Origin: an uncultured Lentisphaeria bacterium
GTDB taxonomy: Bacteria > Verrucomicrobiota > Lentisphaeria > Victivallales > UBA1829
DNA: 64,000 bases
Direction of reading: 5' to 3'
NCBI GenBank assembly: GCA_949282305.1
Contig: CASDPB010000004.1
Location: 43,040-107,039, forward strand
Numbering within the stretch: position 1 is the stretch's first letter; every line of letters begins with the position of its first letter. The translations under genes and the position numbers were made by a program. This document shows positions 34,820 to 42,416 of this stretch, in pieces. The notes under the pieces are model-generated. The model ran no database searches and was not told the origin of the DNA. It saw only the letters and a program-made list of their open reading frames with translations.

Positions 34820-35122
34820 TGCCGAATCTCTAAAAATCCCGTATATTTTGCTGTTTTATGTCATTGCGGCAGACATCACCTCCGGGAAGAGCCGGAAATT
34901 TTGCGGTTGTCCGAATGTTTTTCCGCCGGAAAACAGAATTTTCCATTTCATTTTCTTCTGTCCGGCGGAACGGACGGCACCGCTATGTCGTTTCATCTCC
35001 GATTGGAATGGCGGTAAAAGTATCGGGGAATTTCCGTCTGTCCGAGGAAAGAAGGGGGGATGACTTGAAAAACTGGCGGGAGCATCTCCGGGAACCTGCA
35101 ACCGGAGAAGAGGAGGCGGAAC

Positions 35123-35166
35123 GGCTTGTCTGCCCCGGAGGTTCCCGGCAGAAAAAGCCTTTTTTT
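35123..35166 (+). terminator. Orphan rho-independent terminator upstream of the LacI promoter
   Basis: Nested stems GGCTT/AAGCC (35123-35127 with 35155-35159) and CTGCC/GGCAG (35130-35134 with 35147-35151) are followed by seven T. No plus-strand gene ends here. The segment AGGTTCCCGG (35139-35148), inside the terminator loop and stem, is exactly complementary to CCGGGAACCT at 35088-35097. That upstream segment also overlaps the left arm of a CTCCGG/CCGGAG hairpin (35086-35107). The arrangement resembles an attenuator or a small RNA 3' end. Confidence 0.72.
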
Positions 35167-35178
35167 CATTTTCCCCTA

Positions 35179-35206
35179 TTGACAATGCGGGAAAACCGCA
35201 TATAAT
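35179..35206 (+). promoter_or_regulatory. Consensus sigma-70 promoter of the LacI-family gene, with nested palindrome
   Basis: Perfect TTGACA (35179-35184) and TATAAT (35201-35206) hexamers are separated by 16 bases. The spacer is itself an inverted repeat, ATGCGG (35185-35190) and CCGCAT (35196-35201), that could be bound by a regulator between the two boxes. Confidence 0.85.
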
Positions 35207-35219
35207 AAAATAGCAATGC

Positions 35220-35227
35220 AAACGTTT
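35220..35227. promoter_or_regulatory. Candidate LacI-type operator
   Basis: The palindrome AAACGTTT has the central CG typical of LacI/GalR operators. It starts 14 bases after the -10 box, where a bound repressor would block its own transcription. Autoregulation by the adjacent gene is inferred. Confidence 0.5.
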
Positions 35228-35252
35228 AAACTTAGACAAGGAGCGAGGCAGG

Positions 35253-36305
35253 ATGACAGTCACAATTATGGATATTGCAAGGGCTTCCGGGAAAAGCTAC
35301 CCGACAGTCAGCCGTGCAATGAACGATCATCCCAGGATCAGCGAAAAGACCAAGCGTGAAATCCGCGCGGTTGCGGCAAGACTTGGATACCGTCCGTCCT
35401 TTGCGGGGACAGCTCTGAAAAAAGGGCGCACCTCCACATTCTCCATCATTGTTCCCGACCTTGCCGATCCCTATTATGCAAAATTCATCAGCTGTTTCAA
35501 GCAGACAGCCCAGGAGAAGGAATTCGACGTCGTGGTTTATGACTATGAGCGCAGATCTGACCTGGAGCGGAAATATCTTGAGAGAATGATGAGCGGCTGC
35601 TGTGACGGCGCGGTTGCATTCATCACAAGTTTTCTGCATACCCGCGATCTTGTGGAGGGACTTTGGAATGCGCGGATTCCTCTGACGGCAATCGGGACGC
35701 CGCATGAATTCGCCGGCAATGCGAAATATGACTGGGGCTCCATTGACGCCGATTCTTCCATTCTGAAGATACTGAGGCATTTGAAGCGGCAGGGAAAGCG
35801 CTGTCTCGTCTATCTGCAGGAACCGCAGCCGAAGGAGATCAGTATGCTTCTCTCGAAGCATCTGGAGGAGCTTCTGAACAAGGCGGGTCTGCCTTTTTCA
35901 TCCGGTTCCTTCTTCACGCTGCACTCGAAAGGTCAGAATCAGGCGGAAGAGGGTTTCAATGCCGGTGTGAAGCTGCTGAAAGACATGCCCGAAGTCGACA
36001 TGATCTGGGCGCGCAACGGTTTTCAGGCATACGGTCTGCTCCTTGCGGCGCATCAGTGCGGCAGGAAAGTCCCGGAGGATCTCGCGGTTATTATAAATGA
36101 CAATACCTGGATCAGCCGTTATTCGGTTACGCCGCTTTACTGCCTGGATCAGCAGCTGGACGAACTGGCGGGCTGGACGTTCCGGTGTCTGCATGACCGG
36201 AGCACCGCCCGCGAATGGGGGGAACCGCGGCGTTTCCTGATTACAGCCAAAGCCGTCATTCCCGCGATGAGCGCTCCGGCGGAAACCGCAGCTGCAGTTC
36301 CCTGA
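35253..36305 (+). CDS. LacI/GalR-family transcriptional regulator
   Basis: A 350-residue regulator. The N-terminal helix-turn-helix reads TIMDIARASGKSYPTVSRAM (4-23) with the hinge RLGYRPSFAGTALKKG. The periplasmic-binding-like core starts at TSTFSIIVPDLADPYYAKFI and ends near RRFLITAKAVIPAM. Such proteins bind a sugar and release DNA. The glycoside hydrolase gene follows about 110 bases downstream on the same strand and is the obvious candidate target. The ATG is preceded by AAGGAG about 10 bases upstream. Confidence 0.92.
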   Translation: MTVTIMDIARASGKSYPTVSRAMNDHPRISEKTKREIRAVAARLGYRPSFAGTALKKGRTSTFSIIVPDLADPYYAKFISCFKQTAQEKEFDVVVYDYERRSDLERKYLERMMSGCCDGAVAFITSFLHTRDLVEGLWNARIPLTAIGTPHEFAGNAKYDWGSIDADSSILKILRHLKRQGKRCLVYLQEPQPKEISMLLSKHLEELLNKAGLPFSSGSFFTLHSKGQNQAEEGFNAGVKLLKDMPEVDMIWARNGFQAYGLLLAAHQCGRKVPEDLAVIINDNTWISRYSVTPLYCLDQQLDELAGWTFRCLHDRSTAREWGEPRRFLITAKAVIPAMSAPAETAAAVP

Positions 36306-36324
36306 AAAGAAACCGGAACCGGAA

Positions 36325-36346
36325 CGGCATGGCGGGAACCATGCCG
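36325..36346 (+). terminator. Hairpin after the LacI-type gene
   Basis: CGGCATGG (36325-36332) pairs with CCATGCCG (36339-36346), loop of 6. There is no T run, so it would at most weaken read-through into the downstream hydrolase gene. Confidence 0.4.
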
Positions 36347-36418
36347 CTTCATTGCGGATTCCGTCGGATAATTTTATCAATGAAACATGAAAAGAAAGAT
36401 GATGAGGCGGCAAAAGTC

Positions 36419-38824
36419 ATGAGCAATCAGGAAGCATTCAAACCCGTTCCGTTTTATTTTATAAATACCACGCGGAAAGAGGAACTCTCCCTTCCGGCGG
36501 CGAGAGATGCCATGAGGCGTCTGAAAGACGCCGGTTACGGCGGTTTGATCTTTTTCAACAAACCGCCCGACGGCTTTTCACGGGAGGAATACCTTTCCGA
36601 CTACTGGTTTGAGGTGACGGAAAATTTCATTGTCGCGGCAAGGGAGGAACATCTGGAATTCTGGATCAATGACGGCTACAACTTTCCGCCGGGGGATGTG
36701 GCGGGACGAATTGAAGCAGTCAATCCGGCTCTGAAACAGCGGCGGCTGAAACGTTTCCCGGACGGACATATTGAAGCCGTTGAAGTGGAATGGGGCTTCC
36801 CCGCATTTGAGGAGCCCGAGAGTTCCCGTCTGTTCATTGAGCTTCTTTATGAGGAATACCGCAGACGGCTCGGCAAATATTTCGGCAATGGAATCACCGG
36901 GTTCTTTTCCGATGCGGACAACCGGAGAGTCAACCATTTCACCCTGCCGCAGCTCAACGGAGAAATCTACTATCCGTGGTCGCGCGATTTCGGCAGGGAA
37001 TTCAGAAAGCGTTTCGGGTATGAAATTGAACCGCATCTCTCCGAACTGTTCGACGGCACTTCCCCGGAACTGAATCAGCATTACTGGCAGATGGCGGGTG
37101 AACTTTATCAGCGCTGGTTCCGCAGCAATTACGAATGGTGCGGGAAACATGGACTCAAATACTCGTTTCACACCTCGGACACAGGCCCGTTCTCCCTGAA
37201 GGAGTGTCCGCGCAGTTCGCTGTTCTGGGAAGGCGAACCCTTGAAACTGCTGATGTATTCGGATTTTCCCGGCACAGATCATGAGCTCGCCGCTCTCGAC
37301 GGAGGCACCCACTACGACGGACGTTTTTTCTTTCCCGAGGCATTCCTCGGCGGAGACACGGAAAAACTCTGCAACAGCAATTTTTCCGACACAAGATTTG
37401 ATCTGAGAGCGAAATATGCAGCTTCCGCGGCATTTTTATACGGGAAAAAACGTGTGCTCTGCGAAGCGTTCGCCGCCACCGGATGGGGTGCTGATCCGGC
37501 TCTGCTGAGGCGGATCGCCGCATGGCAGATCATGCAGGGAGTCAATTTCTTTGTTCCTCATGCAGTGCACCACCGCTTTTTCGGAGAAACCAAATATTTT
37601 GCCCCGCCCGAATTCCTGCACGGTTCCCTGCGTCACGGAATCTGCGAATTCAATGACTTCCTGAGCCGCTTCTCCTTCATCGCGGCGCAGGGGGAATATG
37701 TCGCCCCCGTCGGCGTCATTGATCCCTCTCCGGAAATTCTTGCAGGACGGGCAGACGGAAAACCGCTTTTCGAGCTCTGCAACCGTCTGAACCGCCAAAG
37801 TCTCGGTTATGTCATCACAGACAGGGAACATGCCTCGCAGTTTCCCATCCTGATGGATCCCCTTGCGGAAGACATGCCGGAACTGCCGGAAGCGGATGCT
37901 TCATTCGACGGCGGCGAGCTGGCGTGGATGAAACGGCGTCTGGCGGACGGAACGGAATACATGCTGGCGGCAAACATCTGGTCGGATCGGACCCTTTCGG
38001 GGCATTTGTCTTTTAACGGACGCGACATCGAACTTGAACTTGTCCCCGGTGAGATCGCCGTAATCGGCGGTCCTTACGAAAGCTGGCGCTCCCCGTCTCA
38101 ATGCGGGAGAGAACAAAATCTGAAAATGACGCGGGCACCGCGGCGTGAAACAGACAACCTGATTCCGATGCATACTCTCAGAGCCTGGGAAAACAGGGAC
38201 TCCCTGCCGGGAATGCGTCTTCTTGTGCCGGAGTGTCTGCTCGGCAAAGTCCGGTGCGACGGAAAGAAACTTGTCAACGGAACGCCATGTCATGTTTTTG
38301 ATGATGTCTATCAGAGTTTCTCCGTACCGGCGGAAGCGGGACGGCATACCTTGTCTTTTGATTCGGAACCGTGTTTCACGGTACCGGTTCTGCTTGTCGG
38401 CGATTTCCATGTGCGGCTTGCCGGAATGAATTCCCCGCGGAAAAAACTTTACGAGTATTACCAGCTGACTGTCACGGCTCCGGAAGCGATGTCCGCCGAG
38501 CTGTACCCGCCGGAGCCGCTTCGGATCGGGAAATGGACGGAGCAGGGGCTTCCGTTCTATTCCGGCTGCATCTCTTACGAGTTCTCCATTGAGGGGGAGT
38601 TCCCCTCCGCGGAACTGGAATTGAAAACATCCGGAATCTGTGAAGTCCTGCTTGACGGCAGCTTTGCCGGACGTCTGTTGTGGCAGCCGTACCGTCTGCC
38701 GCTGGGAGATTTGAGCGGCAGTCATCGCCTTGTTGTAAGACTCTGGAACAGTGCCGCAAACCGTCTTGACGGATACTGCGCACCGGGCGGGCTGCTGGAA
38801 CTTCCCCGGCTGCACTGTAAATAG
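36419..38824 (+). CDS. Putative cytoplasmic glycoside hydrolase (GH106-like architecture)
   Basis: An 801-residue protein (814 if it starts at ATG 36380). A TIM-barrel-like region covers about 1-480: FINTTRKEELSLPAARDAMR, GYGGLIFFNKPP, a PWSRDFGREFRKRFGYEI helix and FFPEAFLGGD are barrel-type elements with conserved acidic residues. The C-terminal 250 residues are beta-rich and end in a jelly-roll-like module (YEFSIEGEFPSAELEL, VVRLWNSAANRLDG, GGLLELPRL), reminiscent of GH106 alpha-L-rhamnosidases. No signal peptide, so it probably acts on imported oligosaccharides. ATG 36419 has GAGGCGG upstream. Family is tentative; it follows a LacI regulator. Confidence 0.6.
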   Translation: MSNQEAFKPVPFYFINTTRKEELSLPAARDAMRRLKDAGYGGLIFFNKPPDGFSREEYLSDYWFEVTENFIVAAREEHLEFWINDGYNFPPGDVAGRIEAVNPALKQRRLKRFPDGHIEAVEVEWGFPAFEEPESSRLFIELLYEEYRRRLGKYFGNGITGFFSDADNRRVNHFTLPQLNGEIYYPWSRDFGREFRKRFGYEIEPHLSELFDGTSPELNQHYWQMAGELYQRWFRSNYEWCGKHGLKYSFHTSDTGPFSLKECPRSSLFWEGEPLKLLMYSDFPGTDHELAALDGGTHYDGRFFFPEAFLGGDTEKLCNSNFSDTRFDLRAKYAASAAFLYGKKRVLCEAFAATGWGADPALLRRIAAWQIMQGVNFFVPHAVHHRFFGETKYFAPPEFLHGSLRHGICEFNDFLSRFSFIAAQGEYVAPVGVIDPSPEILAGRADGKPLFELCNRLNRQSLGYVITDREHASQFPILMDPLAEDMPELPEADASFDGGELAWMKRRLADGTEYMLAANIWSDRTLSGHLSFNGRDIELELVPGEIAVIGGPYESWRSPSQCGREQNLKMTRAPRRETDNLIPMHTLRAWENRDSLPGMRLLVPECLLGKVRCDGKKLVNGTPCHVFDDVYQSFSVPAEAGRHTLSFDSEPCFTVPVLLVGDFHVRLAGMNSPRKKLYEYYQLTVTAPEAMSAELYPPEPLRIGKWTEQGLPFYSGCISYEFSIEGEFPSAELELKTSGICEVLLDGSFAGRLLWQPYRLPLGDLSGSHRLVVRLWNSAANRLDGYCAPGGLLELPRLHCK

Positions 38825-38843
38825 AAAACTCTGAAAGACAGTT

Positions 38844-38861
38844 TTCCTCAGAAATGAGGAA
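38844..38861 (+). terminator. Hairpin after the glycoside hydrolase gene
   Basis: TTCCTCA (38844-38850) and TGAGGAA (38855-38861) form a stem closed by a GAAA tetraloop, 19 bases after the stop. No T run follows. Confidence 0.45.
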
Positions 38862-38910
38862 CAGGCGAATTCCCCCCGGAGAGAAAACTTTTTTTTTGTG
38901 AATTTTTCCA

Positions 38911-38938
38911 TTGAAAACCGGGAAAAAGGAATTAAATT
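38911..38938 (+). promoter_or_regulatory. asd: Predicted promoter of asd
   Basis: TTGAAA (38911-38916), a 16-base spacer and TAAATT (38933-38938) lie 77 bases before the ATG at 39016. It argues against any start for asd upstream of 38939. Confidence 0.6.
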
Positions 38939-39015
38939 ACATGGACTTCTTTCTGGGGAAGAAGTTGTGCGAATTTTCACGGATGAAAAACAAACAAAAT
39001 CGGAGCTGCCTGAAA

Positions 39016-40029
39016 ATGGGAAGTGCTAAGAGTGTAGCAGTCGTAGGTGCCACCGGCGCCGTCGGAATTGAAATGTTGGAAACATTGGAAAAGCGCAATT
39101 TTCCGGTGTCCTCCATAAAACTTCTTGCGTCATCACGTTCCGCCGGTAAAAAACTCAAATTCAAGGGCGAAGAGATCACAGTGGAAGAGCTGACGGAAAA
39201 CTCCTTCAAAGGCGTTGACTATGCTCTTTTCAGCGCGGGCGGCTCCACGTCCGAGGCATTTGCAAAGGCATGTGTGGATTCCGGCTGCGTGATGATTGAC
39301 AATTCCAGTGCGTTCCGCATGGTTGACACCGTTCCGCTGGTGATTCCCGAGATCAACCCGGAAGATGCGTTCAAGCATCAGGGCATCATTGCGAATCCGA
39401 ACTGCACGACCGCCATCATGGCTGTTGCGGTATATCCTCTGCATAAGGCGAAGAAGGTCAGACGGCTGATTGCCGCGACCTACCAGGCGGCGTCCGGCGG
39501 CGGCGCTCCCGCGATGCAGGAGCTCATTGACCAGTCCAGAGCCGTTCTTGAAGGCAGACCGGTCGAGGTCAAGGTCATGGCGCAGAGAATCGCCTTCAAC
39601 CTGTTCCCGCACATTGACGTCTTCAAGGAAAACGGATATACGAAAGAAGAAATCAAGATGGTCAACGAGACCAAGAAGATCATGCATGCTCCCGATATGA
39701 TGATCAGCTGCACTTCGGTTCGGGTCCCGGTTCTTCGCGCCCATTCGGAGTCCCTGAACCTTGAGTTCGAGGAGGATATTACACCGGAAGAGGCGCGCGC
39801 AATCATCGCGGCGGCTCCGGGTGTGGAACTGCGTGACAATCCCGCGGAGAAAATTTATCCGATGCCGGTTGACGCTACGGGCAAATATGATGTGCTCGTC
39901 GGACGCATCCGCCAGGATATTTCCCGCAACGACAGGAAAGGTCTTGAAATGTTCGTCAGCGGTGATCAGCTTCTGAAAGGCGCTGCCTTGAATGCCGTTC
40001 AGATTGCCGAGGTTTTGAACAGCAAATAA
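39016..40029 (+). CDS. asd: Aspartate-semialdehyde dehydrogenase
   Basis: A 337-residue NADP-dependent enzyme that reduces aspartyl phosphate on the way to diaminopimelate, lysine, threonine and methionine. The Rossmann loop is VVGATGAVGIEML (10-21). The catalytic Cys130 lies in IIANPNCTTAIM, and the substrate Arg236 and His243 in SVRVPVLRAHSES. The length is that of the bacterial family. In-frame codons further upstream overlap its predicted promoter, so ATG 39016 with GGAG 10 bases upstream is chosen. A long-loop terminator follows. Confidence 0.95.
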   Translation: MGSAKSVAVVGATGAVGIEMLETLEKRNFPVSSIKLLASSRSAGKKLKFKGEEITVEELTENSFKGVDYALFSAGGSTSEAFAKACVDSGCVMIDNSSAFRMVDTVPLVIPEINPEDAFKHQGIIANPNCTTAIMAVAVYPLHKAKKVRRLIAATYQAASGGGAPAMQELIDQSRAVLEGRPVEVKVMAQRIAFNLFPHIDVFKENGYTKEEIKMVNETKKIMHAPDMMISCTSVRVPVLRAHSESLNLEFEEDITPEEARAIIAAAPGVELRDNPAEKIYPMPVDATGKYDVLVGRIRQDISRNDRKGLEMFVSGDQLLKGAALNAVQIAEVLNSK

Positions 40030-40067
40030 CTTTGTTCAGCATTGTGCCGCCCGGAGCGGCATATCGG

Positions 40068-40114
40068 AAGGCGTAAAGGGCTTGATTCAGTTTTGTGTCC
40101 TTTGCGCCTTTTTT
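40068..40114 (+). terminator. Terminator of asd
   Basis: AAGGCGTAAAGG (40068-40079) pairs with CCTTTGCGCCTT (40099-40110) with one G-T pair and a 19-base loop, followed by T residues. A smaller hairpin TGCCGC ccgga GCGGCA (40045-40061) precedes it. Confidence 0.78.
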
Positions 40115-40136
40115 CATAACAGGAGGATCGGAACAC

Positions 40137-40682
40137 ATGATGCCGGAAAGTAAATCCATGATTATTACGCTGGTTGATCTGCAGGAACGTCTCTGCGGTG
40201 CAATCGGACAGAGCCGGGAGATTCTGCCCAGAGTCAGGATTCTGATCGAGGGTGCAAAAACGCTCGGGGTTCCCGTCATTGCAACGGAACAGTATCCGCA
40301 GGGTCTCGGAGCGACGCTTCCTGAGATCAAGGAGATTCTGCCGCCGGATACGGCTTTCGTTGCCAAGACTTCCTTTTCCTGCTTCGGAGCGGAAGATTAC
40401 CGCAAAGAGCTGGCGAAGGCTTCAAAAGACGCCATGGCGGTCATCGGCGTGGAATCCCATGTCTGTGTGCTTCAGACCGCCATTGACGCCGCCGCCCGCG
40501 GTTATGAGGTCTATGTGCCGGAGGACTGCGTTGCCTCCCGCAGAGATTCGGACAAGGCCGCCGCGCTTTCTTTCATGCGGTGCAGCGGGATTCATGTCGT
40601 GACGTCGGAGATGCTTCTTTTCATGCTCCTGAAAGACGCTTCCCACCCTGATTTCAAAACAATTTCAAAAATTATCCGTTAA
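40137..40682 (+). CDS. Isochorismatase-family cysteine hydrolase
   Basis: A 181-residue hydrolase with the family triad Asp14 (ITLVDLQERL), Lys77 (FVAKTSFSCF) and Cys110 (IGVESHVCVLQTA). The cis-peptide segment before the Cys is conserved. The group includes nicotinamidase, YcaC-like and isochorismatase enzymes; this one lacks clear nicotinamidase metal ligands, so the substrate is open. An AGGAGG ribosome site lies 10 bases before ATG 40137. Confidence 0.87.
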   Translation: MMPESKSMIITLVDLQERLCGAIGQSREILPRVRILIEGAKTLGVPVIATEQYPQGLGATLPEIKEILPPDTAFVAKTSFSCFGAEDYRKELAKASKDAMAVIGVESHVCVLQTAIDAAARGYEVYVPEDCVASRRDSDKAAALSFMRCSGIHVVTSEMLLFMLLKDASHPDFKTISKIIR

Positions 40683-40698
40683 AAGGTCGGATTTTTAC

Positions 40699-40726
40699 TT
40701 GACAAACCGGAAAAATCGTGTAATGT
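40699..40726 (+). promoter_or_regulatory. Predicted promoter of the tRNA-Glu pair
   Basis: TTGACA (40699-40704), a 16-base spacer and TAATGT (40721-40726) lie 20 bases before the first tRNA. Confidence 0.6.
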
Positions 40727-40746
40727 ATCAGCTCTGTTGATTTTGC

Positions 40747-40822
40747 GTTCCTATCGTCTAGAGGCCTAGGACACCAGGTTTTCATCCTGGTAACACGGGT
40801 TCGAATCCCGTTGGGAATGCCA
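40747..40822 (+). tRNA. tRNA-Glu (anticodon TTC)
   Basis: A 76-nt cloverleaf: acceptor GTTCCTA (40747-40753) with TGGGAAT (40812-40818), anticodon stem CCAGG/CCTGG around TTTTCAT, T arm ACGGG TTCGAAT CCCGT, discriminator G, encoded CCA at 40820-40822. Confidence 0.96.
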
Positions 40823-40832
40823 TTTTTGCCTT

Positions 40833-40908
40833 GTCCCTTTCGTCTAGAGGCCTAGGACACCAGGTTCTCATCCTGGTAACACGGGTTCGAATCCCGTAGG
40901 GGATGCCA
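40833..40908 (+). tRNA. tRNA-Glu (anticodon CTC)
   Basis: It starts ten bases after the first tRNA-Glu and is nearly identical to it except for the acceptor stem (GTCCCTT with AGGGGAT) and the anticodon loop TTCTCAT. It is 76 nt with encoded CCA at 40906-40908. The pair looks like a tandem duplication with an anticodon change, reading GAA and GAG. Confidence 0.96.
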
Positions 40909-41025
40909 TTTTCTTCCGCTGTTCATAAATCGCAACTTCATTCGGATTCGGGTCCTTTGCACCATCTGTCCCGTGACCTGCGGAGACGTGTATTGAAAAA
41001 ATTGAAAAAAGAATGTTTTTTTTGC

Positions 41026-41055
41026 TTGAAATATTACGATATAAAAATATATTAT
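41026..41055 (+). promoter_or_regulatory. Possible promoter of the MarR unit
   Basis: TTGAAA (41026-41031) and TATTAT (41050-41055) are 18 bases apart in a very A+T-rich stretch (about 40990-41090). Repeated ATAT-type half-sites there could serve as a MarR operator. Confidence 0.4.
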
Positions 41056-41093
41056 ATAAGAAATTATGAATTAAAAATAAAAAGGCGTATGTC

Positions 41094-41549
41094 ATGGAAA
41101 GAAAAATTGGAATGCTGATCACATTGGTCAAGCAGCATATCAGCCGGCTTCTGGAGAAGATGCTTGTGGAGTATGGCATTGATGAGTTCAACGGTCCGCA
41201 GGGACGGATCCTGTATGTTCTCTGGAATCAGGACTCCATTTCCATTCAGGAGCTTGCCAACGGAACAGGACTGGCGAATGCGACGCTGACCAGTATGCTG
41301 GACCGGATGGAGCGGAAAGGTCTGGTAAAGCGCCTTCCCGCTCCTGATGACCGGCGGAAGACATGGATTGTGCTGACTCCCCGGGCACGTGCTCTGGAAC
41401 AGGAATATCAGGCAGTTTCCGAGCGGATGAACGAACTGACCTACCGGGGATTTTCCGAGGAGGAAATCACGTTTCTGGAGAAATATCTGGAGCGCGTGCT
41501 GGACAATGTCCGTGAAGCGGAAACGCAGTGGAATAATTGGAAGAAATGA
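41094..41549 (+). CDS. MarR-family transcriptional regulator
   Basis: A 151-residue winged-helix regulator. The recognition region SIQELANGTGLANATLTSML is followed by the wing LPAPDDRRKTWIVLTPRARAL, the family signature. The dimerisation helices lie at both ends. The small Cys-rich protein gene begins 34 bases later and is probably its target. Cysteines are absent from the usual sensor positions, so the signal is unknown. Confidence 0.92.
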   Translation: MERKIGMLITLVKQHISRLLEKMLVEYGIDEFNGPQGRILYVLWNQDSISIQELANGTGLANATLTSMLDRMERKGLVKRLPAPDDRRKTWIVLTPRARALEQEYQAVSERMNELTYRGFSEEEITFLEKYLERVLDNVREAETQWNNWKK

Positions 41550-41583
41550 ATTGCCAACCCATAACAAACAGGAGGAAATAATA

Positions 41584-41931
41584 ATGAACAAAGAAGAAAT
41601 CACGCAAGTTGTCAGGGACATGATTGGTGCGGCTTCCTGCTGCGGAGAACTCAAAGCCGCAGGGCAGAAATGGCTTGACGCTGTTGGCACCGATGCGGAA
41701 AAAGCTGCCGCAGAGGCGCTTCTGCAGGAAATCAGGGAGGATGTCGCGCCGATTGAACATGTCATTGCATTTTTTGAGTCGCAGCAGGGGATACGGATTT
41801 TCGGCGAGGAACGTGCGCAGTCCATGGCGGCGCACGCACGCGAGGTAAAGGCTCAAGGCGGGAAATGGTGTGACTGTCCCGCATGTGCCGCCGGACTGAA
41901 GATTCTGGACAACGCCTCCCTGCTTGTCTGA
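41584..41931 (+). CDS. Small Cys-rich protein of the family often annotated molecular chaperone Hsp90
   Basis: A 115-residue helical protein with a CC pair (Cys19-Cys20) and the motif WCDCPACAA (Cys96, 98, 101). This pattern matches a family common in anaerobic Firmicutes that databases often label Hsp90; it has no similarity to real Hsp90. The cysteines suggest metal or thiol chemistry. A strong GGAGG site precedes ATG 41584. The coupling to a MarR regulator suggests a stress response, and the pair may have been acquired from Firmicutes (inference). Confidence 0.72.
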   Translation: MNKEEITQVVRDMIGAASCCGELKAAGQKWLDAVGTDAEKAAAEALLQEIREDVAPIEHVIAFFESQQGIRIFGEERAQSMAAHAREVKAQGGKWCDCPACAAGLKILDNASLLV

Positions 41932-41945
41932 AGTCAAAGATTTTT

Positions 41946-41979
41946 CCGGAACGGGAACCGCAGGGCTTCTCCGTTCCGG
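41946..41979 (+). terminator. Hairpin after the MarR/Cys-rich unit
   Basis: CCGGAACGG (41946-41954) and CCGTTCCGG (41971-41979) form a perfect 9-bp stem with a 16-base loop, 14 bases after the stop; no T run. Confidence 0.45.
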
Positions 41980-42339
41980 GGAACTGAATCTGCTCACTCC
42001 GCTTCCTGCAAGAGCGAACAGACTGTGGTTTTTCATGATGATCGCATAGTTTCCTTGACTGCGGAAACGATTGCGATTTTTTCATTGTACGATATGGGAT
42101 CCGGCGATCTCTTCGCTGATCGGCGCAGGGAGGGAACGGACACGGCGCAGGTTTTCCGGTCCCGGCTGCATATAGTCCGGCGGGATTTCCCCGGATGGAT
42201 TGCGGATTGCACTGAACCGAAATAGAAATCTGCCGTTCATACCCAGTTCTGCAGACTGTTCAACAACATTCCTTTTTCCAGACGGCTCCTCCGACGGAAT
42301 GTCACAAGGAAAGCGGCATCTTTTATTTTTGAAACAGGG

Positions 42340-42367
42340 TTGATTTCCATCTGCTTTCATATATAAT
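42340..42367 (+). promoter_or_regulatory. Predicted promoter of the PHP-DMT unit
   Basis: TTGATT (42340-42345), a 16-base spacer and a perfect TATAAT (42362-42367) lie 49 bases before the PHP gene ATG. Confidence 0.7.
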
Positions 42368-42416
42368 AATGCAGAATTACAATTTTTCAGCGACGTCAAT
42401 CAAAAAAGGTGGAAAA

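Larger units (their letters stand above)
34712..35252. other. 540-base divergent intergenic region with regulatory structure but no gene
   Basis: It lies between the LysM gene (minus) and the lacI-type gene (plus). It contains a minus-strand promoter (34791-34819), a strong plus-strand terminator (35123-35166) with a competing upstream pairing, and the LacI gene promoter (35179-35206). Short frames crossing it run through the terminator and carry no family features. A small RNA ending at 35166 is possible, but no convincing plus-strand promoter for it was found. Confidence 0.5.
41932..42416. other. 485-base intergenic region
   Basis: It holds a 9-bp hairpin (41946-41979) after the MarR unit and the PHP gene promoter near its end. 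A minus-strand frame (42082-42399) reads NGRFLFRFSAIRNPSGEIPP in part and could be a gene fragment, but it has no good ribosome site and I do not recognise it. Nothing else is seen. Confidence 0.5.

Noticed and set aside
35041..35166. Possible SRP RNA, RNase P RNA or known riboswitch
   Set aside because: A GAGGAAAG motif at 35045 recalls the RNase P P4 strand, but the flanking sequence and length do not fit, and no SRP tetraloop or riboswitch core is present.
34858..35205. Plus-strand frame running through the orphan terminator
   Set aside because: A coding region crossing a strong terminator and the LacI promoter is improbable; there is no recognisable domain.
40868..41191. Minus-strand reading frame ending in MASPTGFEPVLPG
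   Set aside because: This is the well-known false protein produced by translating the antisense strand of a tRNA T arm; it covers tRNA-Glu(CTC).
42082..42399. Minus-strand frame containing NGRFLFRFSAIRNPSGEIPP
   Set aside because: It looks somewhat protein-like and could be a gene fragment, but it has no ribosome site and I cannot place it, so it is noted in the intergenic entry only.
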